Origin: Clostridiales bacterium UBA3705
Lineage (GTDB): Bacteria > Bacillota_A > Clostridia > Oscillospirales > Oscillospiraceae
Direction: 5' to 3'
DNA: 7,125 bases
Assembly (NCBI GenBank): GCA_002372735.1
Contig: DFIE01000060.1
Location: 341-7,465, forward strand
Shown here one piece after another: positions 6,175-7,125 of the stretch. Positions within the stretch are counted from its first letter, which is position 1, and each line of letters begins with the position of its first letter. Under the pieces are notes generated by a model. That model made no database searches. It was given only the letters and a program-made list of their open reading frames with translations, and had not been told where the DNA came from. A program made the translations under genes and the position numbers.

Positions 6175-7115
6175 GGCGCTGCTTTGCCCCCATGGAGGGC
6201 ATCACCACCCGGGCCTTTCGGGAGGCCCACGCCGCCTGCTTCCCCCGGCCGGACCGGTATTATCTGCCCTTCCTCTCCCCCACCCAGGTCCACAGCCTGA
6301 CCCCCAAGCAGCTGCGGGAGCTGACCCCCGGCCTGGTGGGCCTGGAGCAGCTGGTGCCCCAGCTGCTGACGAAAAACGCCCAGGACTTTCTCTGGGCGGC
6401 AGGCGCCCTGGCGGAGCTGGGCTTTACAGAGGTGAATCTGAACCTGGGCTGTCCCTCGGGCACGGTGGTGGCCAAGGGCAAGGGCGCGGGAATGCTCCGG
6501 GACGTGGAGGCCCTGGACCGGTTTTTGGACCAGGTGTGCGCCGCCAGCCCCCTGCCGGTGTCGGTAAAGACCCGGCTGGGGCTGGAGAACCCGGCGGAGT
6601 TTGACAGGATCCTGCCGGTGCTGAGCCGGTATCCCCTCCGGGAGCTGATCATCCACCCCCGGACCCGCCGACAGCTCTACGCCGGCCGGGTGCATTCGGA
6701 CCGGTTTGAGTGGGCCCTGGGCCAAACCGCCCTGCCCCTGTGCTACAACGGGGATCTGTTCACCCGGCAGGCGGTGGCGGATTTTGCAGCGGCCCACCCC
6801 GGGGTGGAGGCGGTGATGCTGGGCCGGGGCCTGCTGATGGACCCGGCCCTGTGCGGCGCCCCCGCCACCCGGCAGCAGCTGGAGACCTTCCACGGCCTGC
6901 TGTGCGACAGCTACCTTGCCGCCATGGACCCGGACCGGGCGGCCCTGCCCAAGCTCAAGGAGCTGTGGGCATTTTTGATTTGCCGGTTCACCGGGGCCGA
7001 GAGCCTGTACAAGCAGATCCGCAAGGCCCGGCGCTGGCAGGAGTACGCCCCCGTCGCCCGGGAGCTTTTGACCCACTGCCCCTTGGCAGCTGATTGTGTA
7101 CACGCTCTTCCGTAG
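6171..7115 (+). CDS. tRNA-dihydrouridine synthase (Dus family)
   Basis: A 314-residue FMN enzyme that reduces specific uridines in tRNA to dihydrouridine using NADPH; cytoplasmic. The N-terminal CFAPMEGITTRAFR (4-17) is the Dus flavin-binding start. NLNLGCPSGTVV (89-100) carries the catalytic Cys94. SVKTRLG (131-137, Lys133), IHPRTRRQLYAG (161-172, His162), YNGDL (192-196) and LGRGLL (217-222) complete the FMN/active-site set. The C-terminal part is the short helical domain of bacterial Dus proteins (KLKELWAFLICRF, 261-273), and the total length is near normal. I cannot assign it to DusA, DusB or DusC. The ATG overlaps the preceding stop (ATGA), and no clear independent ribosome site is seen, so expression should depend on the upstream membrane-protein gene. 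Residues after about 302 fall in DNA of different character (see the end-of-window entry), so the last dozen residues may not be genuine. Confidence 0.92.
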   Translation: MRRCFAPMEGITTRAFREAHAACFPRPDRYYLPFLSPTQVHSLTPKQLRELTPGLVGLEQLVPQLLTKNAQDFLWAAGALAELGFTEVNLNLGCPSGTVVAKGKGAGMLRDVEALDRFLDQVCAASPLPVSVKTRLGLENPAEFDRILPVLSRYPLRELIIHPRTRRQLYAGRVHSDRFEWALGQTALPLCYNGDLFTRQAVADFAAAHPGVEAVMLGRGLLMDPALCGAPATRQQLETFHGLLCDSYLAAMDPDRAALPKLKELWAFLICRFTGAESLYKQIRKARRWQEYAPVARELLTHCPLAADCVHALP

Positions 7116-7125
7116 CGGCCGCTCA
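7082..7125. other. Compositionally distinct end segment with cloning- or adapter-like strings
   Basis: The final about 45 bases lose the C/G-rich third-codon-position bias of the Dus gene (TTG GCA GCT GAT TGT GTA). They hold GTGTACAC (7096-7103), ACGCTCTTCCG (7102-7112, matching part of a common sequencing-adapter core) and a NotI site GCGGCCGC (7115-7122). This could be residual adapter or vector, or just the natural gene end. No terminator is visible after the Dus stop within the window. Confidence 0.35.

Noticed and set aside
3988..7103. Long minus-strand open frames (6015-3988 and 7103-6057) opposite the zinc-ribbon and Dus genes
   Set aside because: Gly/Gln/Val-rich translations without motifs; the plus strand has the promoter, ribosome site and recognisable domains.

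Overview
The window is GC-rich bacterial chromosomal DNA, densely coding with short intergenic gaps. Two features point to an anaerobic, GC-rich Clostridia member, probably Oscillospiraceae-like and possibly a gut organism. One is a flavin/Fe-S ene-reductase of the Clostridia-type enoate-reductase family. The other is a zinc-ribbon/membrane protein carrying the 'LGxYxDAxxRxxxC' repeat typical of Firmicutes. This placement is inferred from protein style; no rRNA or other phylogenetic marker is present.

Layout: two transcription units diverge from an intergenic region at 3915-4074. Leftward (minus strand), three genes run as one apparent operon. First is a 684-aa old-yellow-enzyme-type NADH:flavin oxidoreductase (3914-1860). 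Then come the large (1843-551) and small (554-111) subunits of an aconitase-X (AcnX) hydro-lyase. A perfect 15-bp hairpin at 47-80 follows the last gene and may end the unit. Upstream of the hairpin, at the window edge, is a triple ATTCTCA tandem repeat. Rightward (plus strand), a 699-aa predicted membrane protein (4075-6174) overlaps by 4 bases with a tRNA-dihydrouridine synthase (6171-7115). The 699-aa protein has an N-terminal beta domain, a zinc ribbon, a Pro/Ala linker, one transmembrane helix, helical repeats and a C-terminal beta domain.

The intergenic region holds two strong sigma-A-type promoters back to back. The rightward one is a full consensus TTGACA-N17-TATAAT. The leftward one is TTGACC-N17-TAAAAT with an extended -10. 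Their -35 boxes lie only 10 bases apart. Both spacers carry the same 10-mer, GGATTTGCAT, as an inverted repeat. A perfect 14-bp palindrome sits at the predicted leftward transcription start. Shared or mutually exclusive control of the two units is plausible.

The most interesting biology is the leftward operon. It combines a dehydratase of unassigned substrate (AcnX family, divergent from known hydroxyproline dehydratases) with an Fe-S/FMN/FAD ene-reductase. The obvious inference is a two-step module: dehydration of a hydroxy acid to an alpha,beta-unsaturated acid, then NAD(P)H-dependent reduction of the double bond, possibly as an anaerobic electron sink. The substrate cannot be read from the sequence. 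The last about 45 bases of the window change character and carry adapter- or cloning-site-like strings, so the extreme C-terminus of the last gene should be treated with caution.
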